Below, piece after piece: positions 26,201 to 38,400 of a stretch of 64,000 nucleotides of DNA (its first letter is position 1; the number at the start of each line of letters is the position of its first letter). Both the position numbers and the translations under genes were made by a program. The stretch comes from Pampus argenteus (Eukaryota > Chordata > Actinopteri > Scombriformes > Stromateidae), in contig CM072876.1 in the NCBI GenBank assembly GCA_036937835.1, positions 3,080,001-3,144,000 of the forward strand, given 5' to 3'. The notes under the pieces are model-generated. The model worked only from the letters and a program-made list of their open reading frames with translations. It did not search any database and was not told the origin of the DNA.

Positions 26201-26961
26201 ACAAGGATACAGCCAAAAGCATCCTTAAAGTGGTGGTGTTTCTAACCCCTGTGTTTGGAGTAACATGGGTCATTGGCTTCTTTCTGCTCATATTGGAAAA
26301 CCAGGATAGCGTTGTGTATGCTATCGCTAACTACAGTTTCACCATCTTAAATTCCTTTCAGGTAATTTGAAAGCAACCCACACACCAAACAAAATGTACA
26401 TAATTATATTAGGATCCAACTTCCTGCATCGATACAAAATGTTAGAAATGCTATAAAATGTGTTATATATATTTTTTATTTTCTTCAAACAAAAGTATGT
26501 GCAGAAAAAAACACAGTTTGAAACCTGTTACACTCGTTGTTTTGCAGGGGGTTTTCATTTTGATACCAGGGTGTTTTGCGGAGAGGAAGGTAGGTTTGTC
26601 ATCCTATCAATGAACAGCTGTTCAGTTTCACACCAGCCAATGCAATGTTTTAAACTTGTTTACAATAAGCAGAATGATAAACAACAACACTACACCAATG
26701 CCTTAGCGGTGAAATTCTTTTATTATGTTGTTTAGTGTTTAACCATCTGAAATTTTTTCATGTCATTATAACAGGTTCGAGAGGAACTGATGAATGTCAT
26801 AATGGTAAGTTCACAAATTATGTGAATTACTAGAATTAAATAATAAAATTAAGAAAATGAAGTATCATAACTCTGTTTACTTCGACCTTCAGGGAAAATC
26901 AAACGGAAAAAGTGAGAGTACGAAGCATTTGAATTCAACCACACTCTCAAAAGAAAAATGA
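20240..26961 (+). CDS. adhesion G protein-coupled receptor, ADGRF group
   Basis: A seven-helix receptor with a large self-cleaving ectodomain at the plasma membrane; the ligand is not deducible. Exons: 20240-20296, 20391-20403, 20882-21037, 21392-21544, 21787-21848, 21977-22035, 22641-22759, 22930-23160, 23417-23656, 23843-23983, 24117-24313, 24501-24680, 25057-26361, 26548-26589, 26775-26804 and 26893-26961. They total 3054 nt, in frame, giving 1017 aa. Order: signal peptide (residues 1 to about 22), Cys-rich segment (ECNCSDGYIWS), SEA-like region (21787-22759), Ig-like domain (W...GTYECGF, 22930-23656), a second weaker Ig-like segment, hormone-receptor-like Cys motif (24117-24313), GAIN domain with GPS (LCECNHLTSFSILMS; predicted cleavage between L695 and T696), then seven helices in 25057-26589. 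Intron 8 uses a GC donor. The gene lies next to meprins, as human ADGRF genes lie next to MEP1A. It resembles ADGRF5 most in architecture but has fewer Ig domains, so the exact paralogue is left open. Confidence 0.92.
23161..23416 (+). other. GC-AG intron in the ADGRF gene
   Basis: The donor reads AG|GCAAGT, the classic context for GC donors, and the acceptor is CTGCAG at 23411-23416. Joining 23160 to 23417 restores the Ig core (TGLWIGTYECGF) in frame. Using any GT nearby would break the frame or meet the TGA at 23167-23169. Confidence 0.75.
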
Positions 26962-28324
26962 AGACTGAGGTCAGTCCTATATTATGTCTCTAATAGTCTC
27001 CTTTTTACTCATGTCCATGCATTTGTTGTGTCTTTTAATATACAAAATTGTAAGCATCACATTTAGTAAGGCAAGTAGAGTAAGACTCAAAGTAAGTGTT
27101 AATAGATGACTGCTTCTAATCTTTAACAGGGGTGTCATTTTATTTGTCAGGTTGTGCTTTGCTAAATGCTAACGTCTGCAAGCTAACATGCTGATGTTAC
27201 ATATGAGAAATGCTAACATGAAAATGTATTTTAGCATTTTAAAATTAGCACTAAACACCAAGTACAGCCGAGACTGAAGGGACAGTGCAATATTTGATCA
27301 TAAACCAAAGTATTTAACAAACTGAAATTTTGACATTAGGATAAATGTCTGTATTAGATTTATTGGAAATCCATCCAATAGTAGACAATAACTCAACCTC
27401 AAAAAAGGCGGGGATGAATCCAGCACCCATCCAGTAGATTTTGAGATATTTCATGTATTATAATGGCGCTAGCTAGCAGGTCAGTGAATCACCAAAGTAC
27501 ACATCGCTATCATTACATTACTATCCCTGGAGCCATGCCGCTAACGTAGCTAAAAGTCTGTAGTTATGTATTGTTATTTATCCACCTTGTAAAGCCTTAA
27601 AAAGCTAATAAATACATAAATCAAAAAAAAAATCTATTTGCATAAATTCATGACGAATGAATCAGGACCAGATTTTAAAAAACTAGAAGCAACAAATTAT
27701 TTAACATGATTGAAATTTTTTTGATTTATTTTGTGTCATAAATGCCCAGTTTGGACACTTCTGAAACGTGTGTTTTGTTGGCGTATCAATCCAGTTTATC
27801 ATCTCTCCGTTTCAGACTGTGAAGACGGACCAAGAAAAAGGAAACGGCTACTCAAACATGTACTGTCCACTTACAGCCACACCTTAAGAGTTTGCTTTGC
27901 ATTAGACTATAGTTCCTGGGCAGTACACAGCACAACACTGATGTTTTAATATTATTTATTGATTTGATTTAAAACCTTTATTAGTCGTAATAGTAGTATC
28001 GTCATTGATCACATTCATTCCAAGGAATAATGTGTAAGTCAAGTTTATGTATACATTTGGAAATCTTTATTTTCTCAAAGGAAGAGCAGACAGATTTTTC
28101 CCAGATGTGCTACAGAAGTGAAAATGAATACTGAAATGTCACTGTAGCTTTACAGAGAGGCATTAGTGCATAGCAACTCACACCGTTAATTAGATTCTGG
28201 ATAGACAGATTGTATATGCTGATATATCACTTATTTTTAAATTGGGAGTTTGTAAATTTACACTGTTTGACATTACTCTACTATGTGTGTATAACTACTA
28301 AATGTATCTCAACATATGTAATTA

Positions 28325-28330
28325 AATAAA
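28325..28330 (+). promoter_or_regulatory. candidate poly(A) signal of ADGRF
   Basis: AATAAA on the plus strand about 1.36 kb after the ADGRF stop codon. It lies 20 bp from the minus-strand signal at 28350-28355 attributed to the converging meprin gene. Assignment is by position. Confidence 0.35.
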
Positions 28331-28349
28331 AAACTAAGAATATAATATT

Positions 28350-28355
28350 TTTATT
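28350..28355 (-). promoter_or_regulatory. candidate poly(A) signal of meprin gene 1
   Basis: AATAAA on the minus strand about 140 nt downstream of the stop codon in the anchor exon at 28493-28643. It suggests that exon is still the terminal exon of the transcript even though it may not be translated. Confidence 0.45.
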
Positions 28356-28492
28356 GTTCTGATAAAAATTTCAATGCAAATATATATTTCACAACAATTT
28401 CTTTAGCAGACTACACATGACAAGTATTCATATTAAAAGCAAACCCCTGTATTAATTTGTATTTTGGGGGGACGTTTAGATTTGAGAAGTCT

Positions 28493-28643
28493 TCACCGAT
28501 TCCTCCTGATGACAGTAAAGACGGCCATTGCGAGAACAACAGTCCCCGCTGCACCACCAATTAAAACTCCCAGAATGCCACTGTATATGTTCATTTCCTC
28601 ACAACTCTCACCGGTGTAGTAGGTGATATGGTTTAATGGACAC
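28493..28643 (-). pseudogene. intact meprin anchor exon lying beyond an in-frame stop
   Basis: A good acceptor (CTCAG) is followed by a frame that supplies the last two EGF cysteines (CPLNHITYYTGESCEE), a hydrophobic helix (GILGVLIGGAAGTVVLAMA), a short basic tail (RRNR) and a TGA at 28493-28495. In membrane meprins this exon follows the EGF exon directly. Here the preceding exon ends with TAG, so it should not be translated from the standard message. The coding frame itself shows no damage. It may be used through alternative splicing, or may now be 3' UTR. Confidence 0.6.
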
Positions 28644-28884
28644 CTGAGGAGCAGAAGAAAGAAATCTTATTTTAGTTAAAATTGGTTACATACCTGGAGC
28701 TAAAGTCGGAAAGCAATTAGCTTAGCTTAGCATAAAGACTGTCTCACTCCAAAGTTAAACAAACAAAAATGTAAAAAATTAAAGAAAAATATTTTGGGGT
28801 GAGCTGTTTGTTAAAGGAATAGTTAGACATTTTGGTAAACAAGTGTAGTCGCTTTCTCGCAACTATTGAGTTAGAGCCATAAAT

Positions 28885-28930
28885 TAATTATCTTAGCTTA
28901 GCTTAGCTTAGCTTAGCTTAGCTTAGTTTA
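28885..28930. repeat. (TTAGC)n-type tandem in meprin 1 3' region
   Basis: Eight or more 'cttag' pentamer units lie within a larger dispersed repeat ('aaagactggaaaccggtata') spanning about 28690-29110. A related copy, with 'ttagcttagtttagcttagc', lies at about 36770-37050 between exons of the second meprin. This supports a shared repeat family inserted in both copies. Confidence 0.6.
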
Positions 28931-29215
28931 GTTCAGCTTAAAGACTGGAAACCGGTATAACAGCTGGTTATGTATCTCTGTATGTATAACTGTACAGTTT
29001 GTGTACAGATAAAACAGAAGTTGTGATATTTAGATGTGCCACTTGATGTTTAGCTGTCCTACTCTGCTTTCAGTCATCATGCTAAGCTAGGCTAATTGTT
29101 TCTGAGCTTCATACTTAACGCACAAGCATGACAGTGATATCAATTGTCTCATCTAATTGTTATCAAGCGACGAGTGTATATCCTAAATTGTCAAATTATT
29201 GCTTAAAAACACAAA

Positions 29216-32200
29216 CTAGCATGAGGCTTTCCCTTTAGTCTGAACACACACGCCTCCATTAAGACAAAAGATGCGTTGACAGCCGATACCACGTGCTTCT
29301 CTGTGTTTTATAGCCTCTGCTTTAAATTGCTCTTCTCTGATTGGCTTCTCACCTGTGATGTCGTTACTCGGTGCGGCCGGTTTGATAGGCACCTCTGTCT
29401 TGATCAGGTGGGTCAAATCTAATGAAAACCAATAGGTGAATACAAATATCAGCTATTGCTACATGTAAACATTTGAATATGTTAGAGACAGATGAATTAT
29501 ATACATCAAATTGATCTTTGCTGGTACAGTAGAATAAATGTAGAAGATTTGAGCTTGAATACTTCCGCCCAACATTGTTTTGGTGACTATGTGTATCACC
29601 ACAAGGTCTGATATAGTACTAGAGCGAATATTTCTCACCACTGAAGTCAGCAATAACAATGAGGTCATCGTTCTTGAGGAAGCTCCTCTTTTGCAGATAT
29701 TTGTGATCCAAGAACATGCTCCAGCCATAGTCGCTACTACGGTAGCACTTGCAGCTGTCATCCCACATAGCTCCTGAAGTGGCTGTTGGTCTGTTCCAGA
29801 TCTTGTCAGTGTCTGAGAGTCAAGAAAGAAAGCACAAACGTTATGCATGGTCATCAGTTCATACATTTGAAGCCACAAAGACACTTCTTGATTGTGATAT
29901 TGCTATACATGTGTGCCTGAAACAGGATGACAGGGTAGGAGATAAAGCAAAGGATGGATTGTTTAAAATTAACAGGTTTGGTTAGAATCCTTCGTAGGGG
30001 CCATTTTAATCTATAATCGATTAGCGATGCCTTAGCAAACATGGCTTTCCATCAAGTAAACTTAAATGCCAGCGACCTTGACTTACCTGTGGTGAAGCTT
30101 CTTGTAGAAGACAGCCTCAGTTTCGCATCTGGGTCCTGGTCCATGGCAATAATGGTCACCTGCCTGTTTTGGGCAGGCCACTGCATCAGTGAATCATCTT
30201 CCCCGCTGCAGAGGTGCATGGTCATGCCAATGTAGCCTGGATATTTACTGTCTCTCCCATTTGGGTAAACACTGATACCAAATGAGTAGCCCTCCGGGTT
30301 GGAGAAGCACCTGCTTTTAATGGAACTGCCAAGACTGGTGGTGGCAAGGATGCCAGTGAAGTTGCTGATTTGCCAAACAGCACTGGGGCAAATGGTCTCA
30401 GTAAGAGTGATGTCATCGATTAAGATGGAGCCCGAGGAGCTGGATGATCCTCTGATGCCTTGGAAGAAATAGCGGAACTTCTTTGTCACCTTAAGAGTCA
30501 CATGAGCTATTTTCCAGGCGTCATCTCCATCACCTGAGAGACCAGAAGAAGGTGATTTAAAGAGTATTGTACAGGGGGGAAATAAAACCTGAGAATTCAC
30601 ACATTTTAATATACACTGTGCAAAAGACAGTGTATTCTCTGTTGGCATATGATTTACAAAATAAAATACCTGTGATGGTGTGGATCCTCTTGACGCTGCT
30701 AACAGTTCCTGTCCCATCATCAGTCTTGATCCATATCACAAGTATGTCCCCAGCTGCTCCAGTCATTCGGTAGAAAAACTGCAGGCACTGTTCGTCTTTC
30801 TTGGGATAGAGGATACGTGACTCCAGCAAGGCGGTGTTTCCAGCTGCGCCAGAAGAAGTGTCGAACCTCATGTAGTAGCCAGAATCTAAAAAGACAAACA
30901 GCGATCAGTACATATTTTGCTAATAGACACAGGCGTTAATAACAAAATTCCATTTTGCTGCCTTGTTTATGACTTACTAGAAGACGAAAAGAAGCTTTGT
31001 TGATGTTATTAGTTAACAGTACACACATTTTACAAAAGTTAAATAAAGTTTGAGACAATGTTTAACAAAATGTTCTTTTATATAAGTCTGTCATTTAGAT
31101 CATTATCTGTCATATGAGGGTAAGACGATAAGATGAAAGATTCATCCTTGGCCTTGGGATCAATATGTGTGACGGTCATGTGATAACCAGTGGTCATATA
31201 CGGGGAGAGATCTTAACCATTGTAACTGACTGTAGATTGTCTATGGTGATGATATATTTCTATTTTAGAATTACCCAACCTTGATATTTTTGTGTACAAG
31301 ATACTGTATGATTGTTTCTTAGCATGATCAAATGGACTGAAGGCACTTCAGGCCCACCGTAGAACTTTTTCACAGCAGACATTGTTTCATATCAAAGCAC
31401 TGATTTAATTAATAACACTAATGATAGCTACATTTTAAATTCTAGCTCCATTTTTGCTCCATACCTCTGCAACTGCCTGACAGGGTGTGATCTGGATTAG
31501 CTGGACTGCTCAGTGTCTGGACCCAGTCTGCATTGTCGTCCTCATTCTGGATCATTCCACAGATGTTTTCCAGCTCAAAGGAGCACTGGTCCAGAAGAGT
31601 GAGTGTGTTGGCTGTGACAGGACAATTATCAACAGTGAACCTACAAGTTGTAGACTGGCCCCTGATGGACTCCAAACTAGCACAAATGAGGCTTGTAGGT
31701 ATGCCAAATGGTGTCAAACTATCATTTTGGAGCTCAAACATTCAACTGAAGGAGCTTTTTTTTAATAAGTTTGATGGCAACTCAACTTTTATACCTAATA
31801 ATACACAATGCATAAACTTTACCAATTAATGCAGGTTTCTTTAGTGATTAGTGAAATATGGAGGAGACACTCACCACAGTTGTACATGCGGTTCAATCTG
31901 GTGATGTCTGTAGCACTTAAGTCCAGCCGCTGGCCTATGACGTCATTAAAATACGGTATGGTGGTGGTGATTGTGGGGACATCTGGGTACTTGTTGAAGG
32001 ACAGCGGTCTGTAGTGCATGATGGATTCATAATCATACGCCGTGTTCAGATCGCTGATCAAGTCTTCCCCGTACTTATCGAAATTGTGCGCATGCTCTGT
32101 GAAGAGAGTACCAGTGTCAACAAATGTACACACACAACAAATGTACACAAAGAAGCTATAAAACACTTGCTTTTAAAAGTCATTTCATATTGTCCCGGTA

Positions 32201-33834
32201 CTTTGTGTTTTGTGCTAAAATGGCTAACGTTATACCGAGTTTTGAAGACTTTAAAAATATAAGGGAGTTAGTTTATTTATGACAACTGGGCAACTCAATT
32301 TGCTGATGGTGTAAACTGTAGATGTACTGTTTAGATAAGGTTGAATGCTTCACAACAGCAATTTAGTGAACCTTGTATTAAGATAGTCTATGTCAAAAAG
32401 TTTCCAAGGTCAATGAACTTTCAATCACAATTATAAAACATTATGAACGCATGTAAATGTGAATATCTGCAGCTCTTGAGGAAGATTGTGAGACACGACA
32501 GAAAGCTCCAGAAAAGCAAACGTGAAGTTGACTTTATAAACTTTGATTGAAGAGTTAAATCAAAATGTCAAAATGCTAAAAGGTTACAGAGTTCGGTTGT
32601 TGGCTAGTCAGAAGTGGGGTTCGACTAGGGAAATTTTGACTCATGATGATCTCAGTATTTCTAAAAGTTCAGCTACAACTCAGAATAAAAATGATGCAAT
32701 AATTGTGACCGACCTTCTTCAATCATATCCCACCAGATCTGGACATAGTCGTCTCTATCAGTACGAGACTGTTCGTGGTGAAAGCCCAGAGCATGCAGGA
32801 GCTCGTGCTCCACAACAGCCTTTGTGTCACACCCAGCCCCAATGGACAAATTCTGGCCTTTAATGTCTCCAACAAATGACCAGCAGCTGAAATAAATAAA
32901 TGGAAAAATCAAAAGTGTTTCCTAATCTTCAATCAAGTTTTATAATATGACAATTTGACCCACACAGTTGTGCAACAGTCAAGATGTTTTCTGAGTTAAC
33001 CTGCAACTCACCCATCATATTTAGCGAAGGAGATGAAGCTGGACTCTCCCTCATAGGGCTTGAAGTCAACACAGGATCTCAGTCCATATTCTGCTAAAGC
33101 CTGGAGTATCACCCCTTTAGCATTCAGGTCTAGAAAAATAGAAATAAATTTCCAAATCATTACATTTTACCTGCTTATCAATTATTTACTGGTAGAAAGT
33201 CCTTCCTCTATTTGTGCACAGCGTACCTAATGAATCGGTTAAGATGTATGGTATGGGAAACTTCCATCTCTGCGTTTCATCAATGATCGCATTTCTGTTG
33301 GGCTGCAAGACACAATGAAATCATTGAGAATATGCTTTTATGTCTTTGATAAACATAATCTCTCTAATGTAGACTTACATTACCAGCGATGTCTCCCTCA
33401 AACAGGTGATGTAAACCTAAAATATTAAAAATACATGTTTAGTATATGTGAATATCATTTGACAAAGCTAATGATCGCAGTGAACTTTTAGGGTTAATAA
33501 ATGTACCTCTATTGATTTCAGGTATGTCATCCCTCAGTTCACCTGCATCTGCATCACCTGGAAGATATGTTTATTGTTAAAACTAAAAAAAAAAGTAGCA
33601 TAATGCATGTAAAAGCTTCTATTATTATGTATGCAGATCAATAAAATGAACATGAACTAACCGGGAAGTATTGGAACAGCTTGTACCTAGGACACGAATA
33701 AATACAGATCTGAGTTTACATCCTCCGCAACATTATTTCAACTTCATATATAAAATACTTCTTTTCTTTACCTTCAAAACCACAAAAACTCCAATCAGTG
33801 CAGCAACCTTGGTGAAAGCGTCTCCAGAGCCCAT
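29216..33834 (-). CDS. mep1a: meprin-type astacin metalloprotease, copy 1
   Basis: A zinc endopeptidase of the astacin family; meprins process matrix and signalling proteins at epithelial surfaces. Exons: 33772-33834, 33662-33686, 33507-33557, 33379-33416, 33227-33302, 33012-33129, 32714-32886, 31875-32096, 31465-31611, 30670-30885, 30087-30533, 29639-29812 and 29216-29418. They total 1953 nt, in frame, giving 650 aa. Order: signal peptide (1 to about 24), short propeptide, astacin domain with zinc motif HELLHALGFHHE (151-162) and Met-turn SIMHYRP (M208), MAM domain (about 258-425), MATH/TRAF domain (about 425-580), linker, then an EGF-like module with Cys at 630, 635, 641 and 650. The module stops at TAG after its fourth Cys, where a donor and the exon at 28493-28643 would be expected. 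Membrane meprins normally continue to an anchor, so this copy is predicted to be soluble. Linkage to ADGRF suggests the MEP1A lineage. An upstream ATG at 33919-33921 is in frame and would add a second hydrophobic leader; I prefer 33834. Confidence 0.9.
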
Positions 33835-33921
33835 GTTGGTATCGACAGACAGAAATGTGTTACCCTGATGCCAGTGTAAACATGTCCATAAAGGCAACAG
33901 CAGAAGGGGAACTTTGATCAC

Positions 33922-35481
33922 TGTTATGGTGTATAATAAGTAACAAATATTTCACGTGTGTCTTCACTGTCACTCGTAAGACAGATCGAGTGTTCAGGCA
34001 CGGACGTGTAATAAGAGCCATAAACTGTTGACCCTGGAGGGTTTAAAAAAAGATTGATATGATCTCAAATCTAATAAAACAGGCAATTATATTGTTTATA
34101 TTATATGCATCACAAATTCCATGTTTCAACCGCTGGACACGAGATGTCTCCTGCTTCACTGTAAAGTCCAATCTCAATGTTTTAAGGTTTCAAGTTTGCA
34201 CACTTAAGCAAGTTGAATATTAGCCAACCCCTTAAAAATCTAAACAACCTTCTAGTGTCAAACTCTGCACAAACATCATTCTGCACAGTGAAAATTAAAC
34301 ATCCAACTGTAGCAACAAGAAGAAAAACACATTTTGAGTTTGACGTTTTAAGTGCTAATTTATTAGTTTTATTAGATGTGATACACTACTGTGTTTGGCT
34401 AGAGAGTGACGATGTAAACACAGAGCAAAACACGGGACAGGGTAGGTAATAAAGTGCTGACAGTTCAATCTGTTGTACCACGACACCTTTGATCCACGAT
34501 AAAGCTCTGTATTACTTTGTCCTTATCGTATAATTGCGGCACTGTTAAATATCAAATGGCCAACACAGCTGATTTAGTTGATACTAAAGAAGCTCTTTAG
34601 TGATTTAGTGGATGCACTTCCATAAAGTTGAGGGACTCATAAAACAGATTAAAACAGATTTCAAAGGCAATATTCACAACTGAAGCAGAAGAGGCCAAGA
34701 TATCCTGACTTTAAGTCAACATCCAAAAAAAACCTCCGTCCTACATTTCCCATGATTTTATTATTATTTATTATTATTATTATTATTATATCATCACTGT
34801 CTCTAAACTCCCAAATTTATTAAACACCATTGAGTTTGTAATACAGGCTTTCTGTTAAAGGTTTGAAGTATCTAAGCTGAGATAACATGACAGGACATCA
34901 TACTGTCCAATAATACTGTTTGGATTGAATTATAATAATTAATAATAATAACCTTTATACAAGAAAGCATTTAATCAACAAATTTTTAACCAAAATTAAT
35001 TTTAAAAAACACATTTAATTTAATTATTCTCTGCTTTTTTTTTTTCTATTTGGTTCAGTGTGGTTATGTTTCATATAATAGTCACTCACATTTTCACCAC
35101 AATACCAAAAACACACAGACCACAGGCTTGTCCTTAAGCTTTAATTAAGACAACAGTCAATGACAAGCAAGCAAAAAACGTGCTTCAAAAAGTTATCATG
35201 CATATATATTTCTTTTGTATATAGATTATATACAAAATGCAACTTTACATTTAATGTTTTGTACATTATGTTTACTAATTCTGATATTGTGTCGCAGCAG
35301 CAATCTTCCATATTATCTTCATCTTTTACAGGTTAGTCTTCTCATTCCAGCTGTTGTGTCTGATAAAAGAAAAATACTGTCACATGATCATGAGCACGCA
35401 CAATGTAAACTTCATGGGTCAAAAAGAAAGGAGCATAATGTCTTACCTCCATTTCATCATCATATAAACGCCGGTATGTCC
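33922..35481. other. spacer between the two meprin genes
   Basis: About 1.5 kb of AT-rich DNA with TTA/ATT triplet runs (for example near 34760-34790). It holds the promoter of meprin 1 and the 3' UTR of meprin 2. I searched the minus strand below the meprin 2 stop for a remnant EGF or anchor exon and saw none. Confidence 0.5.
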
Positions 35482-38400
35482 TTACTCCTTTGGCTCAATG
35501 GGAACCTCCGTTTTGATCAGTGACGTTATATCTGTGGACCATAAAATACTTACTTGATACTGGGCAGAAAGTATTAGGATAATTTTAGCAAAAACACACA
35601 CAGACCACTAACCCTCAAAGTCGATGAAGATGATGAGGTCATCATTCTTGAGGTAATTACGACGCTTGAGGTCAAAGTGCTTGACGAAGTTCCTCCAGCC
35701 CCATGATCCCCCTTTGTAGCATTTACAGGATTCGTCATACTGTCCAACCTTGGAGGGATTGTCCCAAAAGTACTTTCCATCTGATGCTAAAGGACACAAA
35801 AAGACAGGACCACCATGTGAAGAGTCATTGACATTCATGCCCACCAGAGGATGAATCCTAATCCTCTGGTGACCCCAAGTTTTCACTTGACACGTCTCTG
35901 AGGATTCTGGGACTAAACGTGTCTACGACAAGCATTCATGTCCCACACAGATTAACCTTTCATCTAACGCCAGCATCAGGTCAAAATTTCAATTTGACTA
36001 ATATTTTAGTGTATGAACAAATACCTGAAAAGCTAGGTTAAGTTAATGCTAATTAGCAAATGTTGGCATGCTAACGGACTAAACTAAAATGGTGGAAATG
36101 GCAACAGTGGTGTGGCTGTAGACTCTTAAGGTGTGTTTAGACAGAAAAGAAGGTCAATTTCAGAAATTCGGTTTGTAATCTTTATGGGGATAATGGATTA
36201 GGAGCACGTACTTGTCATCAGATTAGTTGTGAGGCTGCGGGCGGTGGACATCCTCAGTTTTATGTCTGGGTCCTGGTCCATCACTACCATGGTGGCCTGT
36301 CGGTTTACCGCTGGCCACTTCATCACCAAATCATTCTCCCCACTGGCCAGGAAGAAGTACAGCCCAGTGTATTTCCCTGTGTAATCGATGTACTCTGTCA
36401 CAGGTTTGACACGGACACCGTAAGCGTAGCCTTCTGGGCTGTAGAAAATCTGGCTGTCGATATATGTGTTTGTGTTAGCCGTTTCCATAATCTTGGAGAA
36501 GTTCTGGATCCTGAACACTGCGTTGGGGCAGCGCGTCTCCGTCAGGCTGATGTCATCAATGTAGATGCCGGCGGTGGATGTAGAGGAGTCCCCGCGGACG
36601 GCTTGGAAAGCATAGCGAAATTTCACCCCTTCCTCTATTGTGACGTGGGCGATCTTCCACGTGTGGTCAGAATCCGCTGGGCAACAAAAAGAAAAGGACA
36701 ATCTGACAAATGTTGATATTAATAGTGAGCTTTAGCTTAGCCTTTAGCCTTCATGCTAATCACTTTGAAAGAATAGTTGGACATTTGGGTAATACATTTA
36801 TTCCCTTTCCTGACGAGAGTTAGGATCTACTAAATATAAAGCTACACATACGGCAGATTATCTTAGCTTAGTTTAGCTTAGCATGAAGCAGCAGGAAACA
36901 GTTAAACATGTTTAAAGATGGATAGAAATGTTTCAAGGATACTGCCAAAAAATGTTATATTATGTAGCTCCAGATCAAACTACAACTTGTTGTTTTTACA
37001 TTATTGTTTGTGCATAGATGCAACAAACAGTCCTTATGCTAAGCTAATATAATAACCAGCTATGATATGGCAGGAGCACGAATGCATTTTTCTAAAATGT
37101 GGAAATGTTCCTTTTAAAATGACGACACAGTAGCAACCGTCAAGGTAACTGCTCCTGCCACTAACTGTGTATGAATTAAATTATGAACTGTCCTGACAGT
37201 CTAAAATCTTAAAATAAGTTGATTTGAATATCATTTTTAAACAACCAAGCAGCTAAACAAATATTGCAAATAAATATTTGCCTGAATACAAGGCTGTGTC
37301 TTGAGGCACTGAGTGATAAAGTTCACAGTAGCTGCTGTGAAATATGTTCAACTAAATAAATACCGTAAAAGGTTTGTATTTTCTTCATTTTACGGACAGT
37401 GCCTGTGCCATCATCCGCCTTGACCCAGATGACCAGCCTGTCCTTGGGGCTTCCAGTCATCTTATAGAAGAACTGCAGACATTGAACCTTCCTCTTGGGG
37501 TAGAGGGTCCGGGATTCAAGCAGAGCCGATTCCCCAGGTTCCACCGTCGAGGTGCTGAAGAACATGGAGTAACCAGCATCTAGAAAACCAGATACAATAA
37601 GACAGACATCAACATTCTTTCAATCTGTCTGATCTGAGAATAAACACTAAATGGGATTTCAAAAAGAGACCTCTGACCTCTGCATTTTCCCAGGAGTGTG
37701 TGATCCTCTGCACCCACACTACTCTTGGTATGGACCCAGTCAGCATCATCAAAGGAAGCCTGAATCATCCCGCAGATGCTGGCATACTCAAAGGTACACT
37801 GGTCCAGCAGGGTGAGAGGACCAGCTAAGATGGAAGACATGATGAATTTCAGCCCATTTAATGCTTAACAGACACTCTAAATCCTTCAGATCCATTGTCA
37901 ACTTTTAAGAAAATACACAAAAAATTCACTGTCACATGAAATATTACATACGGCAGTTGTACATGCGGTTGAGCCTTAAGGTGTCCATCGCGCTGAAGTC
38001 GAGGTACTGGCCAATGATGTTATAGAACTCTGGGATTTTGGTGGTGACGGTGGGGGCGGATGCGTTCTTATTGAAGGAGAAAGGCCTGTAATGCATGATG
38101 GACTCGTAGTCGTACGGCGTGTTCTGGTCTGTGATGAAGTCATCATTATATTTGTTGAAGTTGTGTTCATATCCTATGGGAAATAACCATATCATACATC
38201 TGTTAGTCCCGCCTAAATGTCCCCATAAAGTGACAGGAACGTGTGCTGCGTGTTATTTGTTTACCCGGTGTAACCTGATCCAGCCAGATGTCGACGTAGT
38301 CGTCTCTGTCTGTGCGGGACTGTTCGTGGTAAAAGCCCAAAGCGTGGAGGAGCTCATGTTCAATCACAGCCTTGTGGTCGCAGCCTGACCCCAAAGACAG

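Larger units (their letters stand above)
26962..28492. other. converging 3' ends of ADGRF and meprin 1
   Basis: No coding exon supported. It includes a GCTAACATG-type dispersed repeat at about 27165-27290 and probable 3' UTR of ADGRF. A 72-codon open frame at 27731-27949 has no splice or homology support. Confidence 0.5.

Noticed and set aside
29216..29218. Programmed read-through or recoding of the meprin TAG
   Set aside because: Read-through would enter intron sequence, not the anchor exon, so it cannot rescue the EGF and membrane helix. Splicing change or sequence error are better explanations.
33835..33921. Longer N-terminus for meprin copy 1 starting at 33921
   Set aside because: It is in frame and hydrophobic, but it would place a second signal-like helix inside the protein. 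The start at 33834 gives a normal meprin leader. It remains possible as an alternative start.
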